From: Gracilibacillus suaedae
GTDB taxonomy: Bacteria > Bacillota > Bacilli > Bacillales > Amphibacillaceae
Direction: 5' to 3'
NCBI RefSeq assembly: GCF_017599345.1
Contig: NZ_JAGFVL010000028.1
Location: 1-37,535, forward strand
DNA length: 37,535 nt
The notes under the pieces were generated by a model that had not been told where the DNA came from, did no database searches, and saw nothing but the letters and a program-made list of their open reading frames with translations. Made by a program: the position numbers and the translations under genes. Shown one piece after another: positions 7,529 to 16,734 of this stretch. Positions within the stretch are counted from its first letter, which is position 1; the number at the start of each line of letters is the position of its first letter.

Positions 7529-8863
7529 ATGTTTCGTTGGTCGCTTATTACGCTTTTAAGCATTGCTGTTATTGGTGTTTCTGTATGGGGATATCAAGAG
7601 CATCAAGAAAAAAATGCAATTCTCATTCAAGCTGAAAATAATTATCAACGCTCTTTTCATGATTTAACCTATAACCTAGATCTTTTACACGACAAAATTG
7701 GATCTACTTTAGCGATGAATACCAGAGAACAACTGTCACCACAATTGGCAGAGATATGGCGGTTAACTTCTATGGCTCATAATGATGTTGGGCAATTACC
7801 ACTAACATTATTGCCTTTCAATAAGACAGAAGAGTTTTTACAACAGATGGGTGATTTTAGTTATCGAACAGCAATAAGAGACTTAGATAAAGAGCCGCTT
7901 TCTGATGATGAATTGGAGGCCTTAGAATCTCTCTATGAAGTATCAGGTGGCATTGAACAAGAATTACGTAAAGTACAAAACCTGGTGTTAGATGATAATT
8001 TGAGGTGGATGGATGTACAACTAGCATTAGTTAATAATGATGAGCAAGCAGATAATACGATTATAGATGGTTTCGAAACAGTAGAAAAAACAGTTGAAGG
8101 CTATTCAGAAGGAAAACTGAATGCAAGTATGATGGGGACGTCAAGTAAGAAAGATGGCTTCGCGATTCTTGGAGATGAAAAGATATCAGAGGAAGAAGCA
8201 AAGAAAAAAATGCGATCACTGCTACGAATTGATGAGGAAACTAAAATTACTGTTGCATCAACAGGTGAGGGAGCTAATGTTCCGCTATATAGCGGATCCT
8301 ATAAAGCGGATGATACAACTGGATATATGGACGTAACACAAAACGGTGGATATCCTATTACGTTAATGATTAATCGAGAAGTAGAAAAAACCAATAAAAG
8401 TCTACATGAGGCGATGCAAAATGCTAAAGATTACTTATCGAAATTAGATTTCACTAAAGACCTTGCTTTGGTCGAAAGTAATCAATATGACAATGTCGGG
8501 GTATTTCAATTCGTACCAAAGTATGAGGATGTCTGGATTTATCCAGATGCGATACAAATCAAAGTGGCTTTAGACAATGGAGAAGTACTTGGTTTTGTGG
8601 CAAAAGATTACTTGGAGAATTATCATGAAAGAGAAGTACCGGAAGTCGAATTATCAGAAGAGGAAGCACGAGATAAAGTGAATCCTAATTTAAAAATCCA
8701 AGAAGACCACCTTGCCGTCATTGAAGATGATATGGGTGAAGAAGTATTAACCTATGTGTATTTAGGGACATTAAACCAAGACACATACAAAATTTTTATC
8801 AATGCTTCTGATGGAAGTGAAGTGAGAGTAGATAAACTGAAGCAAGCTGAGATGAAATATTAA
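7529..8863 (+). CDS. ypeB: YpeB, germination protein, SleB partner
   Basis: This 444-residue protein (B. subtilis YpeB is about 450) has one N-terminal membrane anchor (residues 4-21) followed by a helical region. The C-terminal half carries repeated PepSY-like modules; the paired openings SEEEAKKKMRSLL and SEEEARDKVNPNL are visible. YpeB and SleB stabilise each other in the spore, and YpeB is degraded on germination. The ggaggtg ribosome site is 7 nt upstream. It forms an operon with sleB and is closed by a terminator at 8870. Confidence 0.95.
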   Translation: MFRWSLITLLSIAVIGVSVWGYQEHQEKNAILIQAENNYQRSFHDLTYNLDLLHDKIGSTLAMNTREQLSPQLAEIWRLTSMAHNDVGQLPLTLLPFNKTEEFLQQMGDFSYRTAIRDLDKEPLSDDELEALESLYEVSGGIEQELRKVQNLVLDDNLRWMDVQLALVNNDEQADNTIIDGFETVEKTVEGYSEGKLNASMMGTSSKKDGFAILGDEKISEEEAKKKMRSLLRIDEETKITVASTGEGANVPLYSGSYKADDTTGYMDVTQNGGYPITLMINREVEKTNKSLHEAMQNAKDYLSKLDFTKDLALVESNQYDNVGVFQFVPKYEDVWIYPDAIQIKVALDNGEVLGFVAKDYLENYHEREVPEVELSEEEARDKVNPNLKIQEDHLAVIEDDMGEEVLTYVYLGTLNQDTYKIFINASDGSEVRVDKLKQAEMKY

Positions 8864-8869
8864 AAAGTG

Positions 8870-8902
8870 AGAAAGAAGGACTTTTCCTTCTTTCTTTTTT
8901 TT
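8870..8902 (+). terminator. Terminator of sleB-ypeB
   Basis: Stem GAAAGAAGG (8871-8879) pairs with CCTTCTTTC (8886-8894), with a 6-nt loop, followed by eight T. It begins 7 nt after the ypeB stop. Confidence 0.9.
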
Positions 8903-8939
8903 GCGATAATAAGAATTGAACTGGTTTCCATTTTTATCA

Positions 8940-9056
8940 TGGTGCTAAACGTCTATAAGCACACCACTTCAAGCTTTATGAAGGACAAGTTTAGGAATAG
9001 CTGTCGCTAAACACAGATAAGTTTCGCTAGTGATCAGTGGGGAGCCCTACTGATCA
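8940..9056 (+). other. Cluster of short hairpins upstream of dgrA
   Basis: Inverted repeats follow one another: GTGCT/AGCAC (8942-8962), CTTC/GAAG (8967-8983), GTTTAG/CTAAAC (8989-9012), and a strong one at 9031-9056 with TGATCAGT/ACTGATCA plus GGG/CCC around a GAG loop. None has a T-run. It could be a structured leader of the dgrA-cmk-plsC operon or a degenerate repeat. It does not match the c-di-GMP riboswitch cores that I know. Confidence 0.4.
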
Positions 9057-9108
9057 TAGTCCGCTTTATCACTCATACAAATACTTATAAAGAGAAAGAG
9101 GATGAACA

Positions 9109-9756
9109 TTGATTAAAATCGGCACATTTTTGCATCTTGAACAGATAAAAGAAGAGAGGAGAACTTATAAATGTAGGGTAATCGAAACAAAAAAAGATAA
9201 GCTATATATTGATTATCCTATTGAAGAGCAGACTAAACGCTCTGATATCTTTCCTGTTGGCACACATTTTCAAGTTCACTTTATTGAGAACAATTCGGTA
9301 TATAGTTTTCCAAGTGAAATCATCGGTAAGGCTAAAATAAAGAATATACCAACACTAATTCTTTCTGTTGAATTAAATAATCTAGAAAAAATTCAACGGC
9401 GAGAGTTTGTGCGAGTTGAATCTTTGCTGGATGTATCTGTGCAAAGTGTGGATAAAAAGTTTGATGCCTTTACTACTGTGACTCACGATATCAGTGGTGG
9501 AGGAATGGCTATTCTAGTGGATAAAAAATTTGATGTAAAACAAGGCGAGTTACTGGATATTATGTTAGTATTACCTTTAGAAAAAAAGATAGAATATTTA
9601 CATATCATTGGGGAAGCAGTACGAATACAAGAGAGAAATGAAGATAAAAATATCTTATCTGTAAAATTTAATGAAATGGATATACAGGATCAGCAGTCCA
9701 TTGTTCAGTATTGCTTTACAAGACAATTAGAAGATCGGAGAAAAGGTCTTTCGTAG
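9109..9756 (+). CDS. dgrA: DgrA/YpfA-type PilZ-domain c-di-GMP receptor
   Basis: This 215-residue protein has an N-terminal YcgR-like domain (1-90) followed by a PilZ domain with both ligand motifs intact: RxxxR at Arg98-Arg102 (RREFVR) and DxSxxG at 127-132 (DISGGG). In B. subtilis DgrA (YpfA) binds c-di-GMP and slows the flagellar motor. The start appears to be TTG at 9109 behind agagga; an ATG 7 nt upstream in another frame stops after four codons. It lies 19 nt before cmk, the same pairing as in B. subtilis. cheR at 24 kb suggests a chemotactic, motile organism. Confidence 0.92.
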   Translation: MIKIGTFLHLEQIKEERRTYKCRVIETKKDKLYIDYPIEEQTKRSDIFPVGTHFQVHFIENNSVYSFPSEIIGKAKIKNIPTLILSVELNNLEKIQRREFVRVESLLDVSVQSVDKKFDAFTTVTHDISGGGMAILVDKKFDVKQGELLDIMLVLPLEKKIEYLHIIGEAVRIQERNEDKNILSVKFNEMDIQDQQSIVQYCFTRQLEDRRKGLS

Positions 9757-9775
9757 ATAGAAGGGTAGGATTATA

Positions 9776-10447
9776 ATGAGCGAGAAAGAAATAGCGATCG
9801 CAATTGATGGACCAGCAGCTGCAGGAAAAAGTACTGTAGCAAAAATTGTAGCAAAAAAATTAGGTTACATATACATTGATACCGGTGCAATGTATAGATC
9901 ATTAACTTTTTCAGTGTTAACTAATCAAATTGATATAAACAATTCTGACTTAGTTATTCAACACCTCCATGACATTGCCATTGACATCAATGTTAATCAA
10001 CAAGTGTTTATTGACCATAAAGATGTAACAGATGCTATTCGAACAGATGAAGTGTCCAAAAACGTTTCTACTGTAGCTTCGATTCCGGAAATTAGAAAAG
10101 AAATGGTAAAAAGACAAAAGAAACTCGCTGAAAAACGAGCGGTTGTAATGGATGGTAGAGATATTGGTACACATGTAATTCCTGATGCCGAAGTAAAAGT
10201 CTTTCTGGTTGCAAGTGTGGAAGAACGTGCTGAACGAAGACATACAGAAAATTTACAAAAAGGATTTTCATCTGACTTGGATCAAATTAAACATGATATT
10301 GAAAAGCGAGATAAAATGGATTCAGAACGAAAAGTCTCTCCGCTAAAAAAAGCAACTGATGCAACCGAAATTGATACAACTTCTCTATCCATTGAGGAAG
10401 TTGCAGACAAAATATTATCTTTAGCTAATAAAAAGATGAGGAGTTAG
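9776..10447 (+). CDS. cmk: Cytidylate kinase
   Basis: This 223-residue protein phosphorylates CMP and dCMP with ATP. The P-loop GPAAAGKST is at residues 12-20. The DTGAMYRS motif near 36 and the [14 protein letters not shown] segment are characteristic of Cmk, and the LID region ([10 protein letters not shown]) follows. The length is normal for the family. The start has an agggtagga ribosome site. It sits between dgrA and plsC with 4 nt to the latter, so the genes are likely co-transcribed. Confidence 0.98.
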   Translation: MSEKEIAIAIDGPAAAGKSTVAKIVAKKLGYIYIDTGAMYRSLTFSVLTNQIDINNSDLVIQHLHDIAIDINVNQQVFIDHKDVTDAIRTDEVSKNVSTVASIPEIRKEMVKRQKKLAEKRAVVMDGRDIGTHVIPDAEVKVFLVASVEERAERRHTENLQKGFSSDLDQIKHDIEKRDKMDSERKVSPLKKATDATEIDTTSLSIEEVADKILSLANKKMRS

Positions 10448-10451
10448 GAAT

Positions 10452-11030
10452 ATGAGTTTTTATCAATTTGCAAAAACAGTGGTGAAAATGGTTTTAAAAC
10501 CAAAGTATAAAGTAAAAGAAGAAGGTACAGAAAACATTCCAACAGAAGGTGCTGTTATTATTTGTTCCAATCATATTTCGAACTATGACCCTCCTATTAT
10601 TGGAATCACTTGTCCACGGCCGATCCATTTTCTTGCAAAAGAAGAACTATTTAAAAATAAATTATTTGGCTTTATATTAAAAAAAGTAAATACTATTGTA
10701 TTAAAACGTGGAATGAACGATCGCAACGCCCTTAGAAAAGGGCTAGAAGTTTTAAAAGAAGGAAACGTTTTAGGATTGTTCCCAGAAGGAACGAGAAGTA
10801 AAAGTGGTGAATTAAAAAGAGGGCAGGCAGGAGCAGGATTCTTTGCTCTAAGATCAAAAGCAACAGTAATTCCCTGTGCGATTGTTGGCAGCTATAAAAG
10901 TAAAGCCCCCCTCAAAGTAATTTATGGTAAACCTGTCGATATGGAGGTATTAAGAGAAAATAAAGCGTCCGCACAGGAAGTGACAGATGCGATTATGAAT
11001 GAGATAAAAAAAATCAAAGAAAATCGTTAA
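10452..11030 (+). CDS. plsC: 1-acyl-sn-glycerol-3-phosphate acyltransferase
   Basis: This 192-residue enzyme acylates lysophosphatidate to phosphatidate in membrane lipid synthesis. The catalytic HX4D motif is at His41-Asp46 (NHISNYD), and the glycerol-phosphate binding motif FPEGTRS is at 110-116. The short length without clear transmembrane spans is usual for Bacillus PlsC. It starts 4 nt after cmk and probably belongs to the same operon; gpsA, which supplies glycerol-3-phosphate, is 4.6 kb downstream. Confidence 0.95.
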   Translation: MSFYQFAKTVVKMVLKPKYKVKEEGTENIPTEGAVIICSNHISNYDPPIIGITCPRPIHFLAKEELFKNKLFGFILKKVNTIVLKRGMNDRNALRKGLEVLKEGNVLGLFPEGTRSKSGELKRGQAGAGFFALRSKATVIPCAIVGSYKSKAPLKVIYGKPVDMEVLRENKASAQEVTDAIMNEIKKIKENR

Positions 11031-11128
11031 GTTTTGTATATATAACTTGACAAATCACGCTAAATATTAGAAGTTAGAAAAAAGCACATTTATGTTTTTT
11101 GTGTTGGAAATCGAAGGAGGTCTTTGTC

Positions 11129-12274
11129 ATGGATGAAATGAATCCAGAAATTTCTGAGATTAAGGAACTTTCAGTAGGCGATATTGTACAAGGTAAAGTA
11201 GTTAAAGTAGAAGAAAAACACGTACTTGTCGATATCGGATACAAAGTAGAAGGGATTGTTCCGATTAGTGAGCTCTCTGCACTTCGCATTGAAACTGCAA
11301 GTGATGCAGTTAGTGAAGGTGACCAACTGGAATTACAAGTAAAAAAAGTAGAAGACGAGGAAATTGTCTTATCTAAAAAAGCTGTAATTGCGGAAAAGGC
11401 TTGGGAAGACTTACAAGAAAAGTTTGAAAATAACGAAATTATTGAAGCTACCGTCCGTGATGTCGTGAAGGGTGGCCTTGTAGTAGACGTAGGTGTCAGA
11501 GGTTTTATTCCAGCTTCTTTAGTAGAAACACACTATGTTGAGGACTTTGCTGATTATCAAGATAAATCGTTAACATTAAAAATTGTAGAATTAGATAAAG
11601 AACAAAATAGAATTATTTTATCTCATCGCGCTGTTATTGAAGAGGAAGAACAAAAGAAAAAAGGCCAATTACTTGATTCACTTCAAGAAGGTCAAGAGAT
11701 AGAAGGTACGGTTCAACGTATTACAGACTTCGGTGTATTTGTAGATATTGGTGGATTAGATGGATTAGTACATATCTCACAACTTGCACATACGCATGTA
11801 GAGAAAGCTTCAGATGTCGTTTCTGAAGGTGATGCACTTAAAGTAAAAGTGTTATCAGTAGATAAAGAAAATGAAAGAGTATCTTTATCTCATAAAGCAA
11901 CACAGCCTGGACCTTGGGACAATATTGAAGAGAAAATTGCCATTAATGATGTAGTAGAAGGTAAGGTGAAACGCTTAGTTAACTTTGGTGCCTTTGTTGA
12001 AGTACTACCAGGTGTAGAAGGGCTTGTCCATATCTCACAAATTTCTACAGAGCATATTGGAACACCAGGTGAGGTGCTCGAGGTTGGACAAACTGTCAAT
12101 GTAAAAGTACTTGATGTAAGTGAGAAGGATAAGCGTATTTCCTTAAGTATAAGAGAAATTGAAGAAGAGAAGAACCAACAAGAAATAAAACAGTATGAAA
12201 GTGATGACGATCAATCAGGATTCCAATTAGGCGATATGATCGGAGATAAATTAAATAAATATAAAGACGATTAA
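11129..12274 (+). CDS. ypfD: YpfD, S1-domain RNA-binding protein (ribosomal protein S1 homolog)
   Basis: This 381-residue protein has four S1 (OB-fold) repeats at about 16-83, 101-166, 187-255 and 274-342, then a charged tail. Repeats 3 and 4 have the best consensus (FGVFVDIGGLDGLVHISQL, FGAFVEVLPGVEGLVHIS). Unlike E. coli S1, with six repeats, Bacillus YpfD has four and is not a stable ribosomal subunit. The start was chosen at MDEMNPEISEIKEL behind gaaggaggt; the frame is open ten codons earlier without a ribosome site. It follows cmk-plsC as in B. subtilis. A strong terminator closes it. Confidence 0.95.
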   Translation: MDEMNPEISEIKELSVGDIVQGKVVKVEEKHVLVDIGYKVEGIVPISELSALRIETASDAVSEGDQLELQVKKVEDEEIVLSKKAVIAEKAWEDLQEKFENNEIIEATVRDVVKGGLVVDVGVRGFIPASLVETHYVEDFADYQDKSLTLKIVELDKEQNRIILSHRAVIEEEEQKKKGQLLDSLQEGQEIEGTVQRITDFGVFVDIGGLDGLVHISQLAHTHVEKASDVVSEGDALKVKVLSVDKENERVSLSHKATQPGPWDNIEEKIAINDVVEGKVKRLVNFGAFVEVLPGVEGLVHISQISTEHIGTPGEVLEVGQTVNVKVLDVSEKDKRISLSIREIEEEKNQQEIKQYESDDDQSGFQLGDMIGDKLNKYKDD

Positions 12275-12278
12275 TTCC

Positions 12279-12312
12279 AAAAAAACATGCTACGTTTTGT
12301 AGCATGTTTTTT
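12279..12312 (+). terminator. Terminator after ypfD
   Basis: Stem ACATGCTAC (12285-12293) pairs with GTAGCATGT (12299-12307), flanked by A-run and T-run, so it could work in both directions. It starts a few nt after the stop. Confidence 0.92.
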
Positions 12313-12509
12313 GTTAGTTAGGGTAAGCAAATATAAACGGAGATGTCTAGCTCCAAACACCAATTAGTTTTTCTTATTTTCTGATACAACAGGTTTAAAT
12401 ATGTAAAAATTCAAGGGATAAAAATACTATACTCGTAAAATCTTCTTCTATGTACTTAAAAAAAGATTAAAAACTAGGAAATCCGTACATACTGTTAAAG
12501 GTGATGTCA

Positions 12510-13109
12510 ATGTATCAATATTTAACAATTTATTTATGCTGGGTGTTGTGGTGTTTTGTCACTTTTTTTATGTCGAAACAAGCCAAACGTACCACCTATT
12601 CGATTGTATTGCTGTTATTTTTAATATTACTTCCTTATGAGATTATAATCATTGATATGCCAATGAATGTTTCTTTCGTGTTTCTATTAGTTTATAGTGT
12701 TTTTACTACTATTCAAAGCAAATTGCCATTTAAAAAGTATTTTTTTATTCTATTTCTCAGTTATTTATATGCTATTTACTTTATTTGGCGGATTACAAGT
12801 CCAATTCTGAATGATTTTACTTTTATTACCATTGCAGTTATAAGTGGATTTCTATTATTGCAAATATCATCCAAAAATATTCATCAACAAATAATCATTT
12901 TAATTGCAGGAGTCAGCTTTGGTCAATTTATGTACAGCATTATATGCCGAAGCTATTACTTGCAATATACGATTAATGAAACACATTTTTTCAGTATTTT
13001 ATTTTCGATACTGTTACTCATTGCTATCCAACATAGCTGGGAATATATAATCTCTAAAATAGAAAACATTGTAAGAATAGTGGAATTTAAAAAGAGGTGG
13101 AATTCGTGA
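12510..13109 (+). CDS. yphA: YphA-like integral membrane protein
   Basis: This 199-residue, very hydrophobic protein has about six predicted transmembrane segments and no catalytic motif that I recognise. The assignment as YphA rests on position (between ypfD and yphB/der), size and membrane topology. The start was set at MYQYLTIYLCW because aaaggtgat lies at the right distance; two in-frame starts lie 3-9 nt further upstream. Its stop overlaps the GTG start of yphB (GTGA), so the two are translationally coupled. The function is unknown. Confidence 0.75.
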   Translation: MYQYLTIYLCWVLWCFVTFFMSKQAKRTTYSIVLLLFLILLPYEIIIIDMPMNVSFVFLLVYSVFTTIQSKLPFKKYFFILFLSYLYAIYFIWRITSPILNDFTFITIAVISGFLLLQISSKNIHQQIIILIAGVSFGQFMYSIICRSYYLQYTINETHFFSILFSILLLIAIQHSWEYIISKIENIVRIVEFKKRWNS

Positions 13110-13990
13110 ACGAATATACATATCCGATTTTATTTGGAATTATAATTGGTACGCTTGCTCGGTTTATTATGTTAAAAACGGATTATCGACAATACCCCAC
13201 CTATTTGCATGGAAAAATAATTCATTTGGCACTAGGATTTATTGCGGCAAGTCTTGGAGCAGTTGCTGTTCCAGCGCTAATGGAAAAAGAATTTACAGCT
13301 GTAACGTTTTTAACCATTGCTGCATCTCAGTTTAGAGAAGTCCGCAATATGGAAAGAGAGACACTTACAGAAATGGACAGTTATGAGTTAGTTCCGAGAG
13401 GTAATACATATATTGAAGGTATAGCGATTGCTTTTGAAAGTAGAAATTACTTAGTAATTTTCACTTCACTATTGGCAACTTTAACGTATTTAGTTTGGAA
13501 TATATATGTCGCCATTGTTGTTTCGGTATTTTGTTACCTTATCAATCGTAAGTATATGAGTGGGTCAACCCTCGGAGAGATTGTGGATATAGAACATGCT
13601 CCAGTATCTTTTGATGGTGCAGGGTTATACGTGGATAACATTTATATTATGAACATCGGTTTACCACAGCGCCAAGAAGAAATCTTAAAATATGGTATGG
13701 GTTTCGTAATAAAACCGAAAACTTTTGATGTTCGTTCTTCTATTGCAAATTTAGGTCAACGACAGGCGATATTACATGATATTTCCGTTTCATTAGGAGT
13801 TGTTAGAGATTCTGGAACGCCTGCTTTAGTTCCACTTATTAAACGTGATTTGGATGATGGTCGTATCGGGGTATTTATCTTACCCCAAAATCAGGATTTA
13901 AATCAGGCTTTAAAAGTGCTTAAATCAGTACCGGTTTTAGAAAATGCCGTTCGAATGCCTTCTGAAGCCAATGCGCAAAATAAGGAGTGA
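13106..13990 (+). CDS. yphB: YIEGIA family membrane protein (YphB)
   Basis: This 294-residue protein contains the family-defining motif YIEGIA at 102-107 within NTYIEGIAIAFESRNY. The N-terminal half has several membrane segments (about 6-23, 38-57, 112-155). The soluble C-terminal half (160-294) shows no known fold. The family is found in endospore formers and the B. subtilis member is thought to act in sporulation (from memory, not shown here). The start is GTG at 13106 with gaggtgg 6 nt upstream. It is flanked by yphA (4-nt overlap) and a 61-residue partner gene. Confidence 0.88.
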   Translation: MNEYTYPILFGIIIGTLARFIMLKTDYRQYPTYLHGKIIHLALGFIAASLGAVAVPALMEKEFTAVTFLTIAASQFREVRNMERETLTEMDSYELVPRGNTYIEGIAIAFESRNYLVIFTSLLATLTYLVWNIYVAIVVSVFCYLINRKYMSGSTLGEIVDIEHAPVSFDGAGLYVDNIYIMNIGLPQRQEEILKYGMGFVIKPKTFDVRSSIANLGQRQAILHDISVSLGVVRDSGTPALVPLIKRDLDDGRIGVFILPQNQDLNQALKVLKSVPVLENAVRMPSEANAQNKE

Positions 13991-13995
13991 ATGCG

Positions 13996-14181
13996 ATGAA
14001 ATTAGAAAAAGCTATTCTAGCGACAATTACAACTAATTCAAATAAAGTAACAGCAGGTGCATCAATTTTTATTTGTGAAAATAAGGAAGAAATGGACAAG
14101 GTAGCTGCCAATTTAGAAGCAATATTAGACGGTATCAGCCATGCACTTAGTGATGAATTATATATTATCGTGAAGCACTAA
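13996..14181 (+). CDS. Small YIEGIA-associated protein (capping-subunit type)
   Basis: This 61-residue protein (MKLEKAILATITTNSN... to IIVKH) starts 5 nt after yphB with aaggag upstream. The sequence alternates beta strands and one helix (NKEEMDKVAANLEAILDGIS), as expected for a small alpha/beta subunit. Proteins of this kind are coupled to YIEGIA family genes in many Bacillales and are annotated as capping complex subunits (recalled, function unproven). No membrane segment is present. Confidence 0.75.
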   Translation: MKLEKAILATITTNSNKVTAGASIFICENKEEMDKVAANLEAILDGISHALSDELYIIVKH

Positions 14182-14223
14182 TGGTGAACAATAAATTTAT
14201 TATGTAAACAAATATATATTAAC

Positions 14224-14253
14224 TTGTTTTATTTATATTAATTGTGGTAATTT
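14224..14253 (+). promoter_or_regulatory. Candidate sigma-A promoter for der-gpsA
   Basis: TTGTTT (14224-14229) and TAATTT (14248-14253) are separated by 18 nt, about 60 nt before the der start. The match is moderate. Confidence 0.35.
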
Positions 14254-14312
14254 AGTAAAGTGAAACGCTAGCGGAACATTTTAGAAATTAATTTTAGGAA
14301 GGGTGTGCCTTC

Positions 14313-15623
14313 ATGAGAAGTTCAATTGTAGCAATAGTTGGAAGGCCGAATGTTGGAAAATCAACTATTTTTAATCGATTAGTAGGGGAAAGAATATCAA
14401 TTGTGGAAGATGTTCCTGGAGTAACCCGAGATCGAATTTACGCAGAAGCAGAGTGGTTAAATACCACTTTTCGTTTAATAGATACTGGTGGTATTGAAAT
14501 TGGCGATGAACCGTTATTAATTCAAATGCGTGAACAAGCAGAAGTCGCTATCAGAGAGGCTGATGTTATCATATTTCTTGCAAATGGAAGAGAAGGGATT
14601 ACAGCGGCTGATGAAGAGGTTGCTAAAATTTTGTACAAATCAAACAAACCTGTCGTATTAGCAGTAAATAAAGTGGATAACCCGGATATGCGAGAACAAA
14701 TTTACGAATTTTATGCTTTAGGATTCGGAGAACCTCATCCTATTTCAGGAACACATGGATTAGGGTTAGGGGATTTATTAGATAGCGTTGTTAGCCTTTT
14801 TCCAGAGAGAGAGAATGAACCAGTAGATGAAGATGTAATTCATTTCAGTCTCATTGGTCGACCAAATGTAGGAAAGTCCTCGTTGGTTAATGCCATTTTA
14901 AATGAAGAAAGGGTTATAGTTAGTGATATTGCTGGAACAACGCGTGATGCGATTGACACCAATTTCAGTAAAGACGAGCGTGATTTTGTTATTATAGACA
15001 CTGCTGGAATGAGAAAAAGAGGAAAAATCTATGAAACTACCGAAAAATACAGTATTTTAAGGGCCTTAAAAGCAATTGAGCGATCGGATGTTGTTCTAAC
15101 CCTAATTGATGCTGAAACAGGTATTATCGAACAAGATAAAAAAATCGCAGGCTATGCTCATGAAGCAGGAAAAGCCGTTGTGATTGTTGTAAATAAGTGG
15201 GATACAATAGAACAACATGACCAGGCTATAAAAGAATTTGAGGATAACGTAAGGGCTCATTTTCCATTTTTAGATTATGCACCGATTGTGTACTTATCAG
15301 CTAAGACAAAAAAAAGGATTCACACGCTTTTACCAAATGTGGTACAGGCTAGTGAGAACCATACAAAACGTGTCGAAACGAATGTTTTAAATGATGTCAT
15401 TATGGATGCATTAGCGATAAATCCAACACCAACCAAACACGGGAAAAGGTTAAAAGTGTTATATGCAACTCAAGTGGCGGTTAAACCACCTACTTTTGTT
15501 GTGTTTGTCAATGAGCCGGAACTTATGCACTTCTCGTATGAACGATTTCTTGAAAATCAGATACGGGAAGCATTTGGCTTTGAAGGTACTCCGATAAAAA
15601 TTTATGCTCGCAAACGAAGTTAG
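14313..15623 (+). CDS. der: Der (EngA), tandem-GTPase 50S ribosome assembly factor
   Basis: This 436-residue protein has two consecutive G domains: GRPNVGKST at 10-18 with NKVD at 119-122, and GRPNVGKSS at 182-190 followed by DTAGMRKRG and NKWD. A C-terminal KH-like domain follows (from about 350). Der is essential for maturation of the large ribosomal subunit. The start follows gaagggtgtg. It lies 11 nt upstream of gpsA, a pairing conserved across Bacilli. Confidence 0.98.
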   Translation: MRSSIVAIVGRPNVGKSTIFNRLVGERISIVEDVPGVTRDRIYAEAEWLNTTFRLIDTGGIEIGDEPLLIQMREQAEVAIREADVIIFLANGREGITAADEEVAKILYKSNKPVVLAVNKVDNPDMREQIYEFYALGFGEPHPISGTHGLGLGDLLDSVVSLFPERENEPVDEDVIHFSLIGRPNVGKSSLVNAILNEERVIVSDIAGTTRDAIDTNFSKDERDFVIIDTAGMRKRGKIYETTEKYSILRALKAIERSDVVLTLIDAETGIIEQDKKIAGYAHEAGKAVVIVVNKWDTIEQHDQAIKEFEDNVRAHFPFLDYAPIVYLSAKTKKRIHTLLPNVVQASENHTKRVETNVLNDVIMDALAINPTPTKHGKRLKVLYATQVAVKPPTFVVFVNEPELMHFSYERFLENQIREAFGFEGTPIKIYARKRS

Positions 15624-15634
15624 AGGTGAATGAG

Positions 15635-16675
15635 ATGTCAAAAGTAGCTGTTCTAGGTGCAGGTAGCTGGGGTACAGCACTTGCCATGGTTTTATGTGAT
15701 AACCATCATGATGTAAGGCTCTGGACACATAACCCAGATCAAAAACAATCGATGGAACTCGAAAGAAAAAATCAAAAATATTTACCTAATATTGCACTCC
15801 CAGAGTCATTAGCCATTTATGATGATCTTAGTCAAGCAATTGAACAAGTAGAAGCGATTGTATTAGTTGTACCAACAAAAGCAATACGAGAAATTTGTCA
15901 AAAATTGAATCATGTTCTAGATCATAAAGTAGTAATCATTCACGGCAGTAAAGGGATTGAGCCTGATAGCCATTATCGTATTTCCCAGATGATAGAAGAA
16001 GAGCTATCCCACAGTTTATATGATGATGTTGTAGCACTTTCAGGACCTAGTCATGCTGAAGAGGTAAGTGTGAAGCACCCTACTACATTGACAGCCGCTT
16101 CAGAAAATGGTGAATTGGCCGCATTTACACAAGATTTATTTATCAATCAGTATTTTCGAGTGTACACAAGTAAAGATATTATTGGGGTAGAACTAGGTGG
16201 TGCACTAAAAAATATCATCGCTTTAGGTGCTGGAATTTCCGACGGTCTAGGTTATGGTGACAATGCAAAGGCAGCGCTTATCACCAGAGGTTTAGCTGAA
16301 ATTTCACGATTAGCGACCATTAAAGGTGCGAATCCATTAACATTTATCGGTTTATCAGGAGTTGGTGACCTTATTGTTACTTGTACAAGTGCGCACAGTC
16401 GTAATTGGCGTGCGGGTAACATGTTAGGTAAAGGAATGCCGTTACATGATATTTTGAGTAAAATGGGCATGATTGTAGAGGGAATTCGTACGACCGAAGC
16501 AGTTTACCAGCTGGCGAAGAAAGAAAATATCGAAATGCCGATAACTACTGGCATATATGACGTAATTTATGAAATAAGATCACCGAAAGAAGTGGTCGAC
16601 GATCTCATGACTAGAAACCGAACAAATGAAGTAGATGATATATCATCCTTACTTCTAAATAGGTATATGGATTAA
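15635..16675 (+). CDS. gpsA: NAD(P)H-dependent glycerol-3-phosphate dehydrogenase
   Basis: This 346-residue protein reduces dihydroxyacetone phosphate to sn-glycerol-3-phosphate for phospholipid synthesis. The N-terminal Rossmann motif GAGSWG is at 8-13. The substrate-domain signature ELGGALKNIIALGAGISDGLGYG, with the catalytic Lys, and DNAKAALITRG follow. The start at MSKVAVLGAG was chosen for the agaggtga ribosome site. It forms an operon with der. No terminator with a U-run follows; instead a hairpin lies over the ribosome site of the next gene, so read-through is likely. Confidence 0.97.
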   Translation: MSKVAVLGAGSWGTALAMVLCDNHHDVRLWTHNPDQKQSMELERKNQKYLPNIALPESLAIYDDLSQAIEQVEAIVLVVPTKAIREICQKLNHVLDHKVVIIHGSKGIEPDSHYRISQMIEEELSHSLYDDVVALSGPSHAEEVSVKHPTTLTAASENGELAAFTQDLFINQYFRVYTSKDIIGVELGGALKNIIALGAGISDGLGYGDNAKAALITRGLAEISRLATIKGANPLTFIGLSGVGDLIVTCTSAHSRNWRAGNMLGKGMPLHDILSKMGMIVEGIRTTEAVYQLAKKENIEMPITTGIYDVIYEIRSPKEVVDDLMTRNRTNEVDDISSLLLNRYMD

Positions 16676-16702
16676 CTGTTTAACTCCTCCGTGCATACTA
16701 TA
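16674..16702 (+). promoter_or_regulatory. Candidate sigma-K promoter for the SpoVIF-like gene
   Basis: The sequence CATACTATA at 16694-16702 fits the sigma-K -10 consensus CATAnnnTA, and an AC at 16675-16676 lies 17 nt upstream, as in sigma-K -35 elements. It also contains CATACTA, the sigma-G type -10. Transcription would begin near 16708, after the left arm of the hairpin at 16680-16732. B. subtilis spoVIF is transcribed late in the mother cell by sigma-K. Confidence 0.5.
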
Positions 16703-16732
16703 AGAATGACTATAGTAGTTAGGAGGAGTTAA
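16680..16732 (+). promoter_or_regulatory. Hairpin that occludes the ribosome binding site of the SpoVIF-like gene
   Basis: TTAACTCCTCC (16680-16690) is a perfect 11-base complement of GGAGGAGTTAA (16722-16732), which is the Shine-Dalgarno sequence of the TTG-started gene at 16735. An inner pair ACTATA/TATAGT narrows the loop. In a transcript reading through from gpsA the ribosome site would be buried. A transcript starting at the promoter in the loop lacks the left arm and would be free. Confidence 0.75.
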
Positions 16733-16734
16733 TT

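Noticed and set aside
8940-9108. A c-di-GMP riboswitch before dgrA
   Set aside because: The hairpins are real, but the conserved core bases of the known c-di-GMP aptamer classes are not present.
16680-16732. The hairpin after gpsA as an ordinary terminator
   Set aside because: The right arm is the Shine-Dalgarno sequence of the next gene and no U-run follows the stem, so a role in translation control is more likely.
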